Assembly (NCBI GenBank): GCA_023666425.1
Contig: JAMPCA010000001.1
Location: forward strand, 758,680-822,679
Reading direction: 5' to 3'
DNA from: Muribaculaceae bacterium
GTDB taxonomy: Bacteria; Bacillota; Clostridia; Lachnospirales; Lachnospiraceae
Length of the DNA: 64,000 nt
A model generated the notes under the pieces. The model saw only the letters and a list, made by a program, of their open reading frames with translations, was not told where the DNA came from and did not search any database. Shown here one piece after another: positions 17,671 through 27,668 of this stretch (its first letter is position 1; every line of letters starts with the position of its first letter). Position numbers and translations under genes: made by a program.

Positions 17671-18750
17671 TCAATAAAACATCGAAGTCTTTGAAATCAT
17701 AGTGTTTTGATCCAGTGCAAACTGAATCGCCGTATCTCTTGTTATTATATTCTGCATGAGAATCTTGTATATCGTATCGTCCATGGTCTGCATTCCCTCC
17801 TTCTTGCCCGTCTGGAGCACGGAAGGAATCTGAAACGCCTTTCCCTCACGAATCAGGTTGCGGATCGCAGGATTGGCGAGGAGCACCTCAAAGGCAGCAA
17901 TCCGGCCGCCGTCCACCTTGGGAAGAAGCTGCTGGGCAACCACTCCCTCGATCACCGAGGCGAGCTGCACACGAATCTGCTGCTGCTGGTGGGGCGGGAA
18001 AACGTCAATCATACGGTCGATAGCGTCCGCCGTGCTGTTGGTATGCAGGGTGGAGAACACGAGATGTCCGGTCTCCGCCGCCGTAATCGCGATAGAGATC
18101 GTATCCAGGTCACGCATCTCTCCCACCAGAATCACATCCGGATCCTGCCGGAGTGCCGCACGCAGGGCATTGGCATAGCTTAGAGTATCAAGTCCAACCT
18201 CCCTCTGGTTCACGATTGAGCGCTTATGCTTGTGAAGATACTCGATCGGATCCTCCAGAGTGATGATATTCTTTGCGTAATTCTCGGAGATAATATTGAT
18301 CAGTGACGCCAGTGTGGTGGACTTTCCACTTCCGGTAGCTCCAGTGACCAGTACCAGTCCCCTCTTTTTGCGGGTCAGATCCACCACCGCCCTCGGCAGC
18401 CCAAGCTGTTCGGGAGCCGGAACCTCCACAGAGAGGATTCGAAGCGCAATGCCGTAAGTCCCCCTCTGTTTAAAGGTATTCACCCGGACTCTGGAAAATC
18501 CCGGGAAAGAGTACGCAAAGTCCAGCTCTCCCATCTTCTCCAGCTCTTCCCACTGCTTGTCATCCATGATCGAGCGTGCCACCTGCTCTGTCTCTTCTGG
18601 TGACAGGCTGTGGTCTGACGCGGGAACGAGCTCTCCGTCCACCCGGATCATCAGCGGGCTCATGGGAGCCAGGTGTATATCGGATGCACGGCGTTCGCAT
18701 GAATACTCCATAATGTCCCGTGCCGAAATCTGTCCTGCAAGTAAATTCAT
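17671..18750 (-). CDS. pilT: Type IV pilus retraction ATPase PilT
   Basis: 359 residues. Walker A GATGSGKST is at 137-145, followed by an Asp box (ITLEDPIEYLH), Walker B (DPDVILVGEMRD) and His box (GHLVFSTLHTN). The N-terminal ASDIHLAPMSPLMIRVDG matches the PilT N-domain. The C-terminus contains AIRNLIREGKAFQIPSVLQ, the conserved PilT AIRNLIRE motif needed for retraction in characterised homologues. Its presence predicts twitching motility or DNA uptake rather than static fibres. It lies 54 bp after pilB in the operon. Confidence 0.97.
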   Translation of the reverse strand: MNLLAGQISARDIMEYSCERRASDIHLAPMSPLMIRVDGELVPASDHSLSPEETEQVARSIMDDKQWEELEKMGELDFAYSFPGFSRVRVNTFKQRGTYGIALRILSVEVPAPEQLGLPRAVVDLTRKKRGLVLVTGATGSGKSTTLASLINIISENYAKNIITLEDPIEYLHKHKRSIVNQREVGLDTLSYANALRAALRQDPDVILVGEMRDLDTISIAITAAETGHLVFSTLHTNSTADAIDRMIDVFPPHQQQQIRVQLASVIEGVVAQQLLPKVDGGRIAAFEVLLANPAIRNLIREGKAFQIPSVLQTGKKEGMQTMDDTIYKILMQNIITRDTAIQFALDQNTMISKTSMFY

Positions 18751-18804
18751 ATTTATCCTCCATAATGGAACAATTCTATCCTGATTCTATAAAATCTCCA
18801 CTTC

Positions 18805-20511
18805 CTAACCTGCATCATTGTCAAAGGATACCTTCATCATCTCTGAGAAGGAGGTAACGCCCTGGATCACCAGCGCAGAAGAACTCATACGCAGAGTGTG
18901 CATCCCTTCTGTGAGAGCCGCGTCCTTAATCTCCTCCGCCGTCCCCCTCTTGGAAATCACATGGCGGATCTTCGGTGTGATCGTCATAATCTCATAGACG
19001 CCGATTCGTCCTTTATAGCCGGTATTATTGCACTGGTCACAGCCGCAGGGTTCATAGATCGTCAACGGCTCATACGCAGGCCTTCCGAGAAGCTTTTTCT
19101 CCTCCTCATCCGCCTCGTGTACCTTCTTGCACACGGGACAAAGCCGTCTCACCAGACGCTGGGCGATTACACCCACCATGGAATCCGCAAGCAGATAGCT
19201 CTCGATTCCCATATCCATCAAACGCGTAAGCGTACTGGCAGAACTGTTGGTATGCAGCGTGCTCACCACCAGATGTCCGGTAATGGACGCCTGCACTGCG
19301 ATTGCCGCTGTCTCGGTGTCTCGGATCTCTCCAATCATTATAATATCCGGATCCTGACGCAGAATGGAGCGGAGCGCTGACGCAAAGGTCAGATCCGCCT
19401 TCGTGTTGGTCTGCACCTGATTGATTCCGTCGATATTGGCCTCCACCGGATCCTCGACAGTGATAATATTTACGTCTTCTTTGTTCAGCTCACTGAGTGC
19501 CGTGTACAAAGTGGTAGACTTTCCGCTTCCGGTGGGTCCGGTCACAAGAATGATTCCATTCGGATTCTTTAGTATATTTTCAAACTGCCGCATCTCCTCG
19601 GGCGTAAAACCAAGCTCACTCTTATCCTTCGTCAGCATCTTCTTCTGGGCGAGACGCATAACACATTTCTCCCCGTATACTGTAGGAAGAATGGATGCAC
19701 GGATATCGTACTCAACGCGATCTACGATATAAGTGATACGTCCGTCCTGCGGCTTACGCTTCTCGGAGATATCCATGCCGCCGATAATCTTAAGGCGGGC
19801 AATGATTGCCGGAAGCAGATGAATGTCATAGGTGAATTTTTCGTAGAGTGCACCGTCGATCCGGAAACGAATCCTCACGATACGCTCCAGTGCCTCAATA
19901 TGTATATCGGAAGCCCTCTGCCTCGCGGCCTGCTCAATTGTCGAATTCACAATCTTGACAATCGGGGAATTGTTGACATTCTCATCGTAATCGTCGTCCT
20001 GGCTCGCTTCCTCAATGGCACGGCGCTCATCCGCATACTTCTGCGCCGCCTCCATATTCTCGTCGTCGCCAAAATACCGGTCGAGCGTCACCATAATCTC
20101 ATTCGGCAGAGCCAGAACCGGCTCCACCTGCAGATTCGTAATGATCGTAAAGTCATCTATGGCAGCCATATCCATGGGATCTGCCATGGCAACCTCTACA
20201 ATATTCATGTTCCCCTGAAAGAAGCCCAGTGGCACCATGCGGTTCTTACGCAAAATCGAAGAATTCACCAGAGTCATCATCTCCTCCGGAATCCGTACCC
20301 CAATCAGGGAGACAATTCCGATATGCAGCTGATTCGACAGTGCGTGCATGATGGCATCATCTGTGGTAAAGCCAATCTCAACCAGCGTCTCTCCGATTCT
20401 TTTGCCCTTTTCTTTTGCAACAGCCAGCGCTTTCCCCAGCTGCTCATCTGTAATCAGACCCTCTTCAATCAGCATATCGCCGAGACGTTTTTTATTTCCC
20501 CGGAATGCCAT
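18805..20511 (-). CDS. pilB: Type IV pilus assembly ATPase PilB
   Basis: 568 residues. An N-terminal MshEN/GspE_N domain (GDMLIEEGLITDEQLGKAL) is followed by the GspE ATPase: Walker A GPTGSGKST at 325-333, Asp box ITVEDPVE, Walker B DPDIIMIGEIRD, His box GHLVVSTLHTN. A tetracysteine zinc site (CPVC and CGCDQC) lies near 450-490. The ribosome site GGAGGGG is 6 nt before ATG 20511. MshEN domains bind c-di-GMP in some homologues; whether this one does is not known. It is the first gene of the pilus operon. Confidence 0.96.
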   Translation of the reverse strand: MAFRGNKKRLGDMLIEEGLITDEQLGKALAVAKEKGKRIGETLVEIGFTTDDAIMHALSNQLHIGIVSLIGVRIPEEMMTLVNSSILRKNRMVPLGFFQGNMNIVEVAMADPMDMAAIDDFTIITNLQVEPVLALPNEIMVTLDRYFGDDENMEAAQKYADERRAIEEASQDDDYDENVNNSPIVKIVNSTIEQAARQRASDIHIEALERIVRIRFRIDGALYEKFTYDIHLLPAIIARLKIIGGMDISEKRKPQDGRITYIVDRVEYDIRASILPTVYGEKCVMRLAQKKMLTKDKSELGFTPEEMRQFENILKNPNGIILVTGPTGSGKSTTLYTALSELNKEDVNIITVEDPVEANIDGINQVQTNTKADLTFASALRSILRQDPDIIMIGEIRDTETAAIAVQASITGHLVVSTLHTNSSASTLTRLMDMGIESYLLADSMVGVIAQRLVRRLCPVCKKVHEADEEEKKLLGRPAYEPLTIYEPCGCDQCNNTGYKGRIGVYEIMTITPKIRHVISKRGTAEEIKDAALTEGMHTLRMSSSALVIQGVTSFSEMMKVSFDNDAG

Positions 20512-20565
20512 CCTATCCCCTCCGACGCGTTATGTTCTCATAGTTTACCCTTTGCTTCATTCTAT

Positions 20566-20593
20566 ATTATAGCACTTTTTACATGTAAATCAA
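20566..20593 (-). promoter_or_regulatory. Promoter of pilB operon
   Basis: On the minus strand TTGATT (20588-20593), 16 nt, then TATAAT (20566-20571) preceded by TG (extended -10). It lies in the 165-bp gap between spoIVB and pilB, about 50 nt before the pilB start. Confidence 0.65.
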
Positions 20594-20676
20594 GAAAAAT
20601 CAACTATAAAATAGACATTTTTCCCAATCTGCCTGCTTATCATTTTCAGACACATCAGGAACCACTGCATCCATGA

Positions 20677-21945
20677 TTACTTTTCAAGCATAGATTCTAT
20701 AAAAATTCCATATCCCTGCGTGGGTTCATTTACAAGCACATGGGTAACAGCTCCGATCAGGCGGCCATTCTGAATGATCGGCGAGCCGCTTAAGCCCTGC
20801 ACAATCCCGCCGGTGAGCTCCAAAAGAGCCTCGTCGTCCACATGAAAACGAATCCCCTTATTCCGGTCTGTGGGGGAATAATCCAGAGAATCAATCTGTA
20901 TATGATAGGTACAGAGTTCTCCCGAAACGTCCGAGAGAATTACCGCATCCTTTAGCTGGACATCCTGCTTGTAGCCCACCGGATAGCAATTGTCCATGCC
21001 GCTGTAAAGACTGAATCTGTCCGCATCCAGCTTTCCATAGATTCCGATATCTGTATTGTCAGTGACCGCACCGATCTGATTCTCCGTTCCGTAGTAGACC
21101 ACACCCTGCAGCTCTCCCGGGGATCCCCGGCTCCCCTTGGTAATCCCTAAGACCTCCGACTCATAGAGTTCTCCCTCCCGGATGCGCAGAAGCTCCCCCG
21201 TCTCCCCGTCTCCAATTCCGTGACCGAGCGCGCCGAAGCTGCCTGCCGCATCATAGTAGGTCAGTGTGCCGATGCCCGCCATATCGTCCTTCACCCACAG
21301 ACCCAGCATGTAGTCATTCCCCGAGGCATCCGTCTGCACCGCCCGCACAGACACGTCGATCAGCTCCTCCCCCCGCCAGAGTGACAGAACAAGGGGGGAG
21401 TCCCCGAATTCATCGATCAGCCTGATCAGGTCCTCCTTCTCCTTCACCTGCACACCGTTCACCGCCACAATGTAATCGCCGGAAAACACAAGATTTTTAG
21501 CAGGCTCGACCCGGCTTCCCTCCGCCGTCTCAACCGGAGAGCTTGCAAGCACCAGCACGCCCTGCGTCGCGCCATAGATTCCGACCACACGCCCCGCTGC
21601 ATAAAGCTCTTCGCCCTCCACCACCGACACCTCTACCTCTTTGACCGGCAGGATGCCAAACAGATAGCAGACGACCTCATGCTCCCCTGCGGCCAGACTT
21701 TTGCACTCCGTGCTCCTTCGCATCTGCAGAGTCTCGTAGGTACTGTCCGCCATCGCCATAACCTCTGTCCCGTCGTTCACCGCAAGACTCACCGGAAGCT
21801 TGTGATCCAGCGCAAGCTCCTCCCCTTCCTTTATATATACATGATCGGGAATAGCAGAAAGCATGGAGGAATAGGCGAAACAGCCGAGGGCACATAAATA
21901 AATCCAGATAATATTTTTATAAAATTGAGCCAAAAATTTGGACAT
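20677..21945 (-). CDS. spoIVB: SpoIVB peptidase (S55 family)
   Basis: About 422 residues from ATG 21945; an upstream in-frame ATG at 21987 is also possible. A signal anchor (IIWIYLCALGCFAYSSML) is followed by a PDZ domain (GDYIVAVNGVQVKEKEDLIRL) and the serine protease domain with GALGHGIGD (catalytic His), TDNTDIGIYG and GIVQGLSGSPII (catalytic Ser). Made in the forespore under sigma-G in Bacillus, SpoIVB activates pro-sigma-K processing. It directly follows recN as in most spore formers. Its usual downstream neighbour spo0A is not present here; the pilB operon follows. Confidence 0.95.
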   Translation of the reverse strand: MSKFLAQFYKNIIWIYLCALGCFAYSSMLSAIPDHVYIKEGEELALDHKLPVSLAVNDGTEVMAMADSTYETLQMRRSTECKSLAAGEHEVVCYLFGILPVKEVEVSVVEGEELYAAGRVVGIYGATQGVLVLASSPVETAEGSRVEPAKNLVFSGDYIVAVNGVQVKEKEDLIRLIDEFGDSPLVLSLWRGEELIDVSVRAVQTDASGNDYMLGLWVKDDMAGIGTLTYYDAAGSFGALGHGIGDGETGELLRIREGELYESEVLGITKGSRGSPGELQGVVYYGTENQIGAVTDNTDIGIYGKLDADRFSLYSGMDNCYPVGYKQDVQLKDAVILSDVSGELCTYHIQIDSLDYSPTDRNKGIRFHVDDEALLELTGGIVQGLSGSPIIQNGRLIGAVTHVLVNEPTQGYGIFIESMLEK

Positions 21946-21991
21946 ACTATCTACCTCTTCTAAATACATTACAGATAATATGTCCAAAAAG

Positions 21992-23662
21992 TTATTTTTT
22001 CATGTGCGCCATGGCCCGCATTTCTCTCGCATTCTGGCGGACGGTATCCGTAATCTCCACACCGCCCAGCATTCTGGCCAGCTCCTCCACGCTGTTCTCC
22101 TCATCCAGCCGCCGGATCCGGGATACAGTAGACTGCTGTTCCACTGACTTTTCAATCAAAAAATGACTGTCCGCCATGGCCGCGATCTGTGGAAGGTGGG
22201 TAATACAGATCATCTGGTGGTTTTTCGCCAGATAACTCATTTTTTCAGCTACCATCTGGGCGGTTCTGCCGCTAATGCCACTGTCAATCTCATCAAAAAT
22301 CAGCGTCTCGATTGCATCCGCGTCCGCCATCACCGTCTTGATCGCAAGCATGATCCTCGACAATTCACCGCCTGACGCCACCAGCGCCAGCGGCTTTTGC
22401 GGTTCCCCGGGATTCGTGGAAATATAAAATTCGGCCTCGTCCGTGCCTCCTGCAGTATAATCTGTCCGGGTGAAGTTCATCGCAAATTCCACCTCTAAAA
22501 AATTCAGATCGCACAATGCCTCCCGGATTGCTTCGCAAAGTCCCCCGCTCTCCTTCCTGCGAATGGCAGACACCTCCGCACAAAGTGCATCAAGCTCCTT
22601 TTGTTTTTCTTTTAAAGAAGTTGAAAGCTGATTTAAGTATTCATCATAATCCTTTAGGACAACAATCCGCTCCTGCTTTTTCTCATATGCCGCAAGAATC
22701 TCCTCTATCGTTGACCCGTACTTGGACTTCAGGTGATTGATGAGATCCAGACGCTTTTCTGTCTCGTAATAGGTCTTCTCGTCAAATTCCTCCTCCGACA
22801 GATAGGCCGCCGCCTCGTGATTGAAATCCGCCATCAGATCGTCAATCTCCGCAAGCTGGTTCTGCATGTCCTCTACCCGTTTATCATACTCCGATACTGC
22901 AGCAAGCTCCCGGATGGCGCGTCCGAGAAGCCCGGTCGCGCTCTCACCCTCGCCGCCGACAGCGCTGTGCGCGGCATTGACCGCATCCATGAGCCGCCTG
23001 CCGTTTTCATACTTTCGAAACAACTGCTCCAGCTCCTCATCTTCCCCCGGACGCAGGCCGGCGTCCGAAAGCTCCTTCACCTCATATTCCAGGAAGGAAA
23101 GCTCGCGGGTTCTCTCCTCCGTATCCAGCTTTGAGCTCTCCCACTCCTCCTTCAGCTTCCTGTAATCCTGATAACATGCGGCCAGCCGCTTCGGCCGGTC
23201 TGAAAGCTGTTCCCTCGCGTAGGCGTCTAAAATCTCCAAATGTTTTTTTCTGTGGAGCAGGGACTGATGCTCATGCTGTCCGTGAATGTCTATGAGCAGA
23301 GCCGCCACCGCCTTAAGCTTAGAAGCTGGCACTGCCTCTCCATTGATTCTTGCGACCGTTCGTCCGGATGTTATCTTTCGATTTAATATAATTGTATCGT
23401 CCTCCATGGGAATGCCAAGGCGGCGGACAGCCTCCAGCGTGTCCTCATCCTCCACAGAGAAGATCAGCTCCACAAAAGCTGTATCCTCCCCCTCCGGCAA
23501 CAGACCCCTGGACGCCTTTTCCCCCAGTGCCAGACCGATAGAGCCGATAATAATGGACTTTCCTGCCCCGGTCTCTCCTGAAAGAATATTGAGCCCCTCT
23601 GTAAATTCCACCTCCGCCTCGTCGATCAAGGCAAGATTTTTCACATGTAGATTTTGTAGCAT
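21992..23662 (-). CDS. recN: DNA repair protein RecN
   Basis: 556 residues, standard length. SMC-like ATPase with Walker A GETGAGKS at 29-36, a long coiled-coil middle (about 155-370), the ABC signature LVASGGELSRIMLA and Walker B TLIFDEIDSGISG near the C-terminus. It acts early at double-strand breaks. It is 12 bp downstream of argR and 4-46 bp upstream of spoIVB, in the conserved argR-recN-spoIVB order. Confidence 0.97.
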   Translation of the reverse strand: MLQNLHVKNLALIDEAEVEFTEGLNILSGETGAGKSIIIGSIGLALGEKASRGLLPEGEDTAFVELIFSVEDEDTLEAVRRLGIPMEDDTIILNRKITSGRTVARINGEAVPASKLKAVAALLIDIHGQHEHQSLLHRKKHLEILDAYAREQLSDRPKRLAACYQDYRKLKEEWESSKLDTEERTRELSFLEYEVKELSDAGLRPGEDEELEQLFRKYENGRRLMDAVNAAHSAVGGEGESATGLLGRAIRELAAVSEYDKRVEDMQNQLAEIDDLMADFNHEAAAYLSEEEFDEKTYYETEKRLDLINHLKSKYGSTIEEILAAYEKKQERIVVLKDYDEYLNQLSTSLKEKQKELDALCAEVSAIRRKESGGLCEAIREALCDLNFLEVEFAMNFTRTDYTAGGTDEAEFYISTNPGEPQKPLALVASGGELSRIMLAIKTVMADADAIETLIFDEIDSGISGRTAQMVAEKMSYLAKNHQMICITHLPQIAAMADSHFLIEKSVEQQSTVSRIRRLDEENSVEELARMLGGVEITDTVRQNAREMRAMAHMKK

Positions 23663-23674
23663 TCTTCCCCCCTG

Positions 23675-24124
23675 TTATTCCATTACTCTGTGCAGCCTTC
23701 GCATAATATTCACTGCATCCTCCTCCGAGCGCACGACGCACATCAGCGTGTCGTCCCCTGCGATCGAACCGATAATCTCTCTGAGTTCCATGGCATCAAC
23801 CGCCGCACCCACTGCCGATGCCATGCCGGAGACAGTATGAATGACAAGAATATTCCCTGCGGCATCCATATGAACAAATCCTTCCCTTAAGACCCGCACA
23901 TACTTATCCGTCATATTACCTCCTCTGTCTGCATAGGCGGCATATTTCTGCCTGCCATTTTCCCTTGCAACTTTGGTGAGCTTTAAATCCCTGATATCCC
24001 GTGATACGGTCGCCTGCGTGACCTGAAAGCCCTCCCCTGTCAGATATGCCAAAAGCTCCTCCTGCGTCTCAATATCATGTTTTCGTATCAGCTCAAGGAT
24101 TTTGTTCTGCCTGTTTGTTTTCAT
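23675..24124 (-). CDS. argR: Arginine repressor ArgR/AhrC
   Basis: 149 residues. N-terminal winged helix with QATVSRDIRDLKLTKV (recognition helix at about 37-52) and C-terminal arginine-binding oligomerisation domain with IAGDDTLMCVVRSEEDA. It represses arginine synthesis and activates catabolism with arginine as corepressor. It lies between nadK (8 bp) and recN (12 bp), a linkage shared across Firmicutes. Confidence 0.96.
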   Translation of the reverse strand: MKTNRQNKILELIRKHDIETQEELLAYLTGEGFQVTQATVSRDIRDLKLTKVARENGRQKYAAYADRGGNMTDKYVRVLREGFVHMDAAGNILVIHTVSGMASAVGAAVDAMELREIIGSIAGDDTLMCVVRSEEDAVNIMRRLHRVME

Positions 24125-24132
24125 GTTACCCC

Positions 24133-24978
24133 CTATCTGCTCATTTTCTTGCGAAGAATCTCCAAAAAACTGCGGTTACTGAGCTTACAGATTCGAATGA
24201 TATTCGCCGCCCTGGCAATCATCACCCGCTCTCCCGCCACAAGGGAGAGACATGCATCCCCGTCGAAGCTGACACTGGCGCGCTCATTCTCTCCGTAGCG
24301 GCGGCTCCCCATCTCAATCTCCACCACGTCCTCATCTCCCAGTACAATACTTTTTGAATTAAGATCGTGCGCATTGATCGGCGTAAGCAGAAGCATTCTC
24401 GCCTTTGGATCCACGATGGGTCCTCCCGCCGACATGCTGTAGCCCGTCGAGCCCGTGGGCGTCGCCACGACCACACCGTCCGCATGGTAGGTGGTCAGAT
24501 ATTCCCCGTTCACATACACCATGAGCTTTAACATGGATAAGTCCCCCGCCCAGTGGATCACAATATCATTGAGCGCTAGCCTCGGCGGCGTCCTCTCTCC
24601 TCCATCACGAAAACCGCAGAGCATGATGCGCTCCTCGGTTATGTAATCGTCCGCCATCAGGCGGTCGATGGCCGAAAACACCGTCGCCTCCTCCAGCTCA
24701 CAGAGATAGCCGAGCGTTCCAAGATTCACGCCGATCAGCGGAATCTGCAGGGATTCCACTTTCGTGGCCGCCCGTATGAGCGTGCCGTCGCCCCCCAGCA
24801 CTAAGATGCACTCCGTATCCCCCGGAATCTCCGAGAGAGAAAATCCCTCCTCCATGTCCCGGCTGTTTTTGACAATGGACGCCCTGCCTCCCTGCTCCTC
24901 TATATAAGAAACTATGCGTTTCGAGAGCGCGAGGCCTTTGTCCTTGTATGCATTGGTAATCAATAAAAATCTGCGCAT
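24133..24978 (-). CDS. nadK: NAD kinase
   Basis: 281 residues. It phosphorylates NAD to NADP. The GGDGT motif is at 62-66 (LVLGGDGTLIRA), and the substrate-binding region is present (YHADGVVVATPTGSTGYSMSAGGP). The start overlaps no neighbour; the tlyA stop is 2 bp upstream. Part of the dxs-tlyA-nadK-argR run. Confidence 0.96.
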   Translation of the reverse strand: MRRFLLITNAYKDKGLALSKRIVSYIEEQGGRASIVKNSRDMEEGFSLSEIPGDTECILVLGGDGTLIRAATKVESLQIPLIGVNLGTLGYLCELEEATVFSAIDRLMADDYITEERIMLCGFRDGGERTPPRLALNDIVIHWAGDLSMLKLMVYVNGEYLTTYHADGVVVATPTGSTGYSMSAGGPIVDPKARMLLLTPINAHDLNSKSIVLGDEDVVEIEMGSRRYGENERASVSFDGDACLSLVAGERVMIARAANIIRICKLSNRSFLEILRKKMSR

Positions 24979-24980
24979 GG

Positions 24981-25784
24981 CTAATCCAACTCTCCGTGGG
25001 CGCAGGCTACCAGCGCCTGTACGTCCACATCCTCATTCTTTATAGGATTCTTACTTTTTTCCAGATAAATCAGATACTCAATATTGCCCTCCGGCCCCTT
25101 GATGGGGGAAAAATCCAGCCCCAGCACTGAAAAACCTTCTGAAAATGCAAAGGAAACAACATTCTCCACGACCTCCTTATGCACCTTTTTGTCACGCACG
25201 ACCCCTTTCTTTCCAACCTTCTCTCTCCCGGCCTCAAACTGGGGCTTAATCAGACAGATCATATGCCCGCCGTCCTTCAAAAGCTCCCGCACAGGCCCCA
25301 GCACCTTCGAAAGAGAGATAAACGAAACATCCACGGAGGCAAAATCCAGCACGTCTTCAATGTCCGCAGGAGTGACATACCGAATGTTCGTCTTTTCCAT
25401 ACACACAACCCTGGGATCGTTTCGCAGCTTCCAGGCAAACTGTCCGTAACCCACGTCCACAGCGTAAACCTTCTCCGCCCCATTTTGCAGCATACAATCC
25501 GTGAAGCCCCCGGTAGATGCTCCCACATCCATACAGGTCTTCCCCTCTAAAGAAAGATCAAAAGCTGCGACCGCCTTCTCCAGCTTCAGACCGCCGCGGC
25601 TGACATATTTTAAAGGGCTGCCGTGGATCTCTATCCCGCAATCCTCCGAAAAAACCGCTCCTGCCTTATCCTCCCGGTTGTTATTTACAAAGACATGTCC
25701 CTCCATGATCATGGTCTTCGCCTTCTCCCGGGAGGGCGCAAGCCCTCTCTGCACCAAAAGTATGTCCAATCGTTCCTTCATCAC
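24981..25784 (-). CDS. tlyA: TlyA family RNA methyltransferase
   Basis: 267 residues. An N-terminal S4 RNA-binding domain (ERLDILLVQRGLAPSREKAKTMI) is followed by an FtsJ-like Rossmann methyltransferase with the SAM motif DVGASTGGFTDCML. In mycobacteria TlyA 2'-O-methylates rRNA; the Firmicutes YqxC homologue is less characterised. Its start overlaps the dxs stop by 4 bp. Confidence 0.93.
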   Translation of the reverse strand: MMKERLDILLVQRGLAPSREKAKTMIMEGHVFVNNNREDKAGAVFSEDCGIEIHGSPLKYVSRGGLKLEKAVAAFDLSLEGKTCMDVGASTGGFTDCMLQNGAEKVYAVDVGYGQFAWKLRNDPRVVCMEKTNIRYVTPADIEDVLDFASVDVSFISLSKVLGPVRELLKDGGHMICLIKPQFEAGREKVGKKGVVRDKKVHKEVVENVVSFAFSEGFSVLGLDFSPIKGPEGNIEYLIYLEKSKNPIKNEDVDVQALVACAHGELD

Positions 25785-27664
25785 TCTTCCTCTCGCAGCC
25801 CAAACGCATGCATCCGCCCCCGGATACGCTCTGCCACCGAATCCGCATCCAGCTCCAGCGCCCTTTTAAGCTCCTCCACACTGCCGTGCTCCACAAAACA
25901 GTCCGGAATTGCGACCGCTAAAAGCGCCGCCTGCCGCCCTTCTCTCTCCAGAAATGCCGCTACATGTTCGCCCATGCCCCCGGCGGCTACATTTTCCTCC
26001 ATGATGACCAAAAGCCTGTGTCCATCTGCCAGCCGGCGGATACAGTCCATATCTAAAGGAGCCGCAAAGCGGGCATTTACAAGGCTCACAGAATAGCCCC
26101 ACTCTTCTAACATCTGCCGTACCTCCACGGCGGTCTGCACCATGCTTCCCACTGCAAAGAGAGCGATATCCCGCCCCACGCAGATTGTCTCGCTTTTTCC
26201 ATGCACAATGGGCGCGCGGTTCTTTTCAAGCCCGTCATATGCCGTACCCCGCGGATAGCGCAGGGCAATGGGGCCGCCAAAGGAGACGGCAAATTTCATC
26301 ATATCCGACAGCTCCCACTTGTTCTTCGGAGCCATCACCGTCATGCCGGGAATCGTAGTCAGGTAAGACAGATCAAAAATCCCCTGATGGGTAGCCCCGT
26401 CGCCCCCCACAAGCCCCGCCCGGTCAATCAGAAATACCACCGGAAGCCCCTGCAGGCACACGTCATGCAGAATCTGGTCATACGCCCGCTGCAAAAAGGA
26501 TGAATAGACTGCAAACACCGGAATGAGGCCGGCCTTCGCCAGACCCGCCGCAAAAGTCACCGCATGTCCCTCTGCAATTCCCACATCAAAGAAACGTTCC
26601 GGGTAGAGGCGGGCAAAGCGGGCAAGCCCCGTGCCGTCCGCCATGGCCGCTGTGATGGCAACCACTTTGGGATTCCGCTCCCCCAGTTTTTTCATCACTG
26701 TGGAAACCACGTCCGTGTAGCCCGCCTTTCTCTTCTTCTCATGGGGAAGTCCCGTCTCCACGTCAAAGGCGCCGGTGCCGTGAAACCGGGCAGGATGGCG
26801 CTCGGCCGGCGGATAGCCTCTCCCTTTTTTGGTCAGCACATGCACGAGCACCGGCCCCCGGACGCGTTTTGCCTCCTCAAACGCTCTGCGCATCCCCTTA
26901 ATGTCTGTGCCGTCCACCGGACCGATATAGAGGATTCCCATCTGCTCAAAGAACATGCCCGGCACAAAAAGCTGCTTGATTCCGCTTTTTGCCCTGCGAA
27001 TCCGCTTCACCAGCCGCTCGCCATACAGCGGAATCCGGCTCAGGGAATTCACGACGCCGTCCTTTAAATCCAGATAAGCGTCCGCCGTGCGCAGACTGCT
27101 CAGATAACGGTTCAGTCCGCCCACATTCTCGGAGATGGACATATTGTTGTCGTTTAAAACAATAATGAAATTCGACTTCATGCGGGAGACATTGTTCATG
27201 GCTTCAAAAGCAAGCCCTCCCGTCAGAGCCCCGTCTCCAATCACAGCCACAACATGGTACTGTTCTCCCTCCAGTTCCCTCGCATGGGCATATCCAAGCC
27301 CGGCAGAAATGGAAGTGGAGCTGTGCCCCGTATCAAAGCTGTCACAGACACTCTCGCTCCCCTTGGGAAAACCGCTCATGCCCCCGTACTGCCGCAGGCC
27401 TGCAAAGCCGTCCCTCCTGCCCGTCAAAAGTTTGTGGGTGTAGGACTGGTGCCCCACGTCCCACAGAAGCTTATCCTCCGGGAGCGTAAAGCTCAGATGC
27501 AGCGCCATCGTCAGCTCCACCACGCCGAGATTTGACGCCAGATGACCGCCGGTCTTTGCAAGGCTTTCAATCAAAAACTCCCGGATTTCCTCTGCAAGAA
27601 GGGGAAGCTCTTCCTCATTCAGTTGTTTGATATCGTTTTCTCTCTGAATACGCTCTAATATCAT
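25781..27664 (-). CDS. dxs: 1-deoxy-D-xylulose-5-phosphate synthase
   Basis: 627 residues. First enzyme of the MEP isoprenoid route, joining pyruvate and glyceraldehyde-3-phosphate with thiamine diphosphate. The cofactor motif begins GDGALTGG and ends NDNNMSISENVGG; the central transketolase pyrimidine domain (ITAAMADGTGL; GIAEGHAVTFAAGLA) and C-terminal domain are complete. It follows ispA by 4 bp, so the pathway entry and prenyl chain synthesis are coexpressed. Confidence 0.97.
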   Translation of the reverse strand: MILERIQRENDIKQLNEEELPLLAEEIREFLIESLAKTGGHLASNLGVVELTMALHLSFTLPEDKLLWDVGHQSYTHKLLTGRRDGFAGLRQYGGMSGFPKGSESVCDSFDTGHSSTSISAGLGYAHARELEGEQYHVVAVIGDGALTGGLAFEAMNNVSRMKSNFIIVLNDNNMSISENVGGLNRYLSSLRTADAYLDLKDGVVNSLSRIPLYGERLVKRIRRAKSGIKQLFVPGMFFEQMGILYIGPVDGTDIKGMRRAFEEAKRVRGPVLVHVLTKKGRGYPPAERHPARFHGTGAFDVETGLPHEKKRKAGYTDVVSTVMKKLGERNPKVVAITAAMADGTGLARFARLYPERFFDVGIAEGHAVTFAAGLAKAGLIPVFAVYSSFLQRAYDQILHDVCLQGLPVVFLIDRAGLVGGDGATHQGIFDLSYLTTIPGMTVMAPKNKWELSDMMKFAVSFGGPIALRYPRGTAYDGLEKNRAPIVHGKSETICVGRDIALFAVGSMVQTAVEVRQMLEEWGYSVSLVNARFAAPLDMDCIRRLADGHRLLVIMEENVAAGGMGEHVAAFLEREGRQAALLAVAIPDCFVEHGSVEELKRALELDADSVAERIRGRMHAFGLREEE

Positions 27665-27668
27665 AAGC

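Noticed and set aside
20512..20676. Possible c-di-GMP riboswitch before pilB
   Set aside because: Clostridial pilus operons can have one, but the leader after the promoter is only about 50 nt with no matching motifs.
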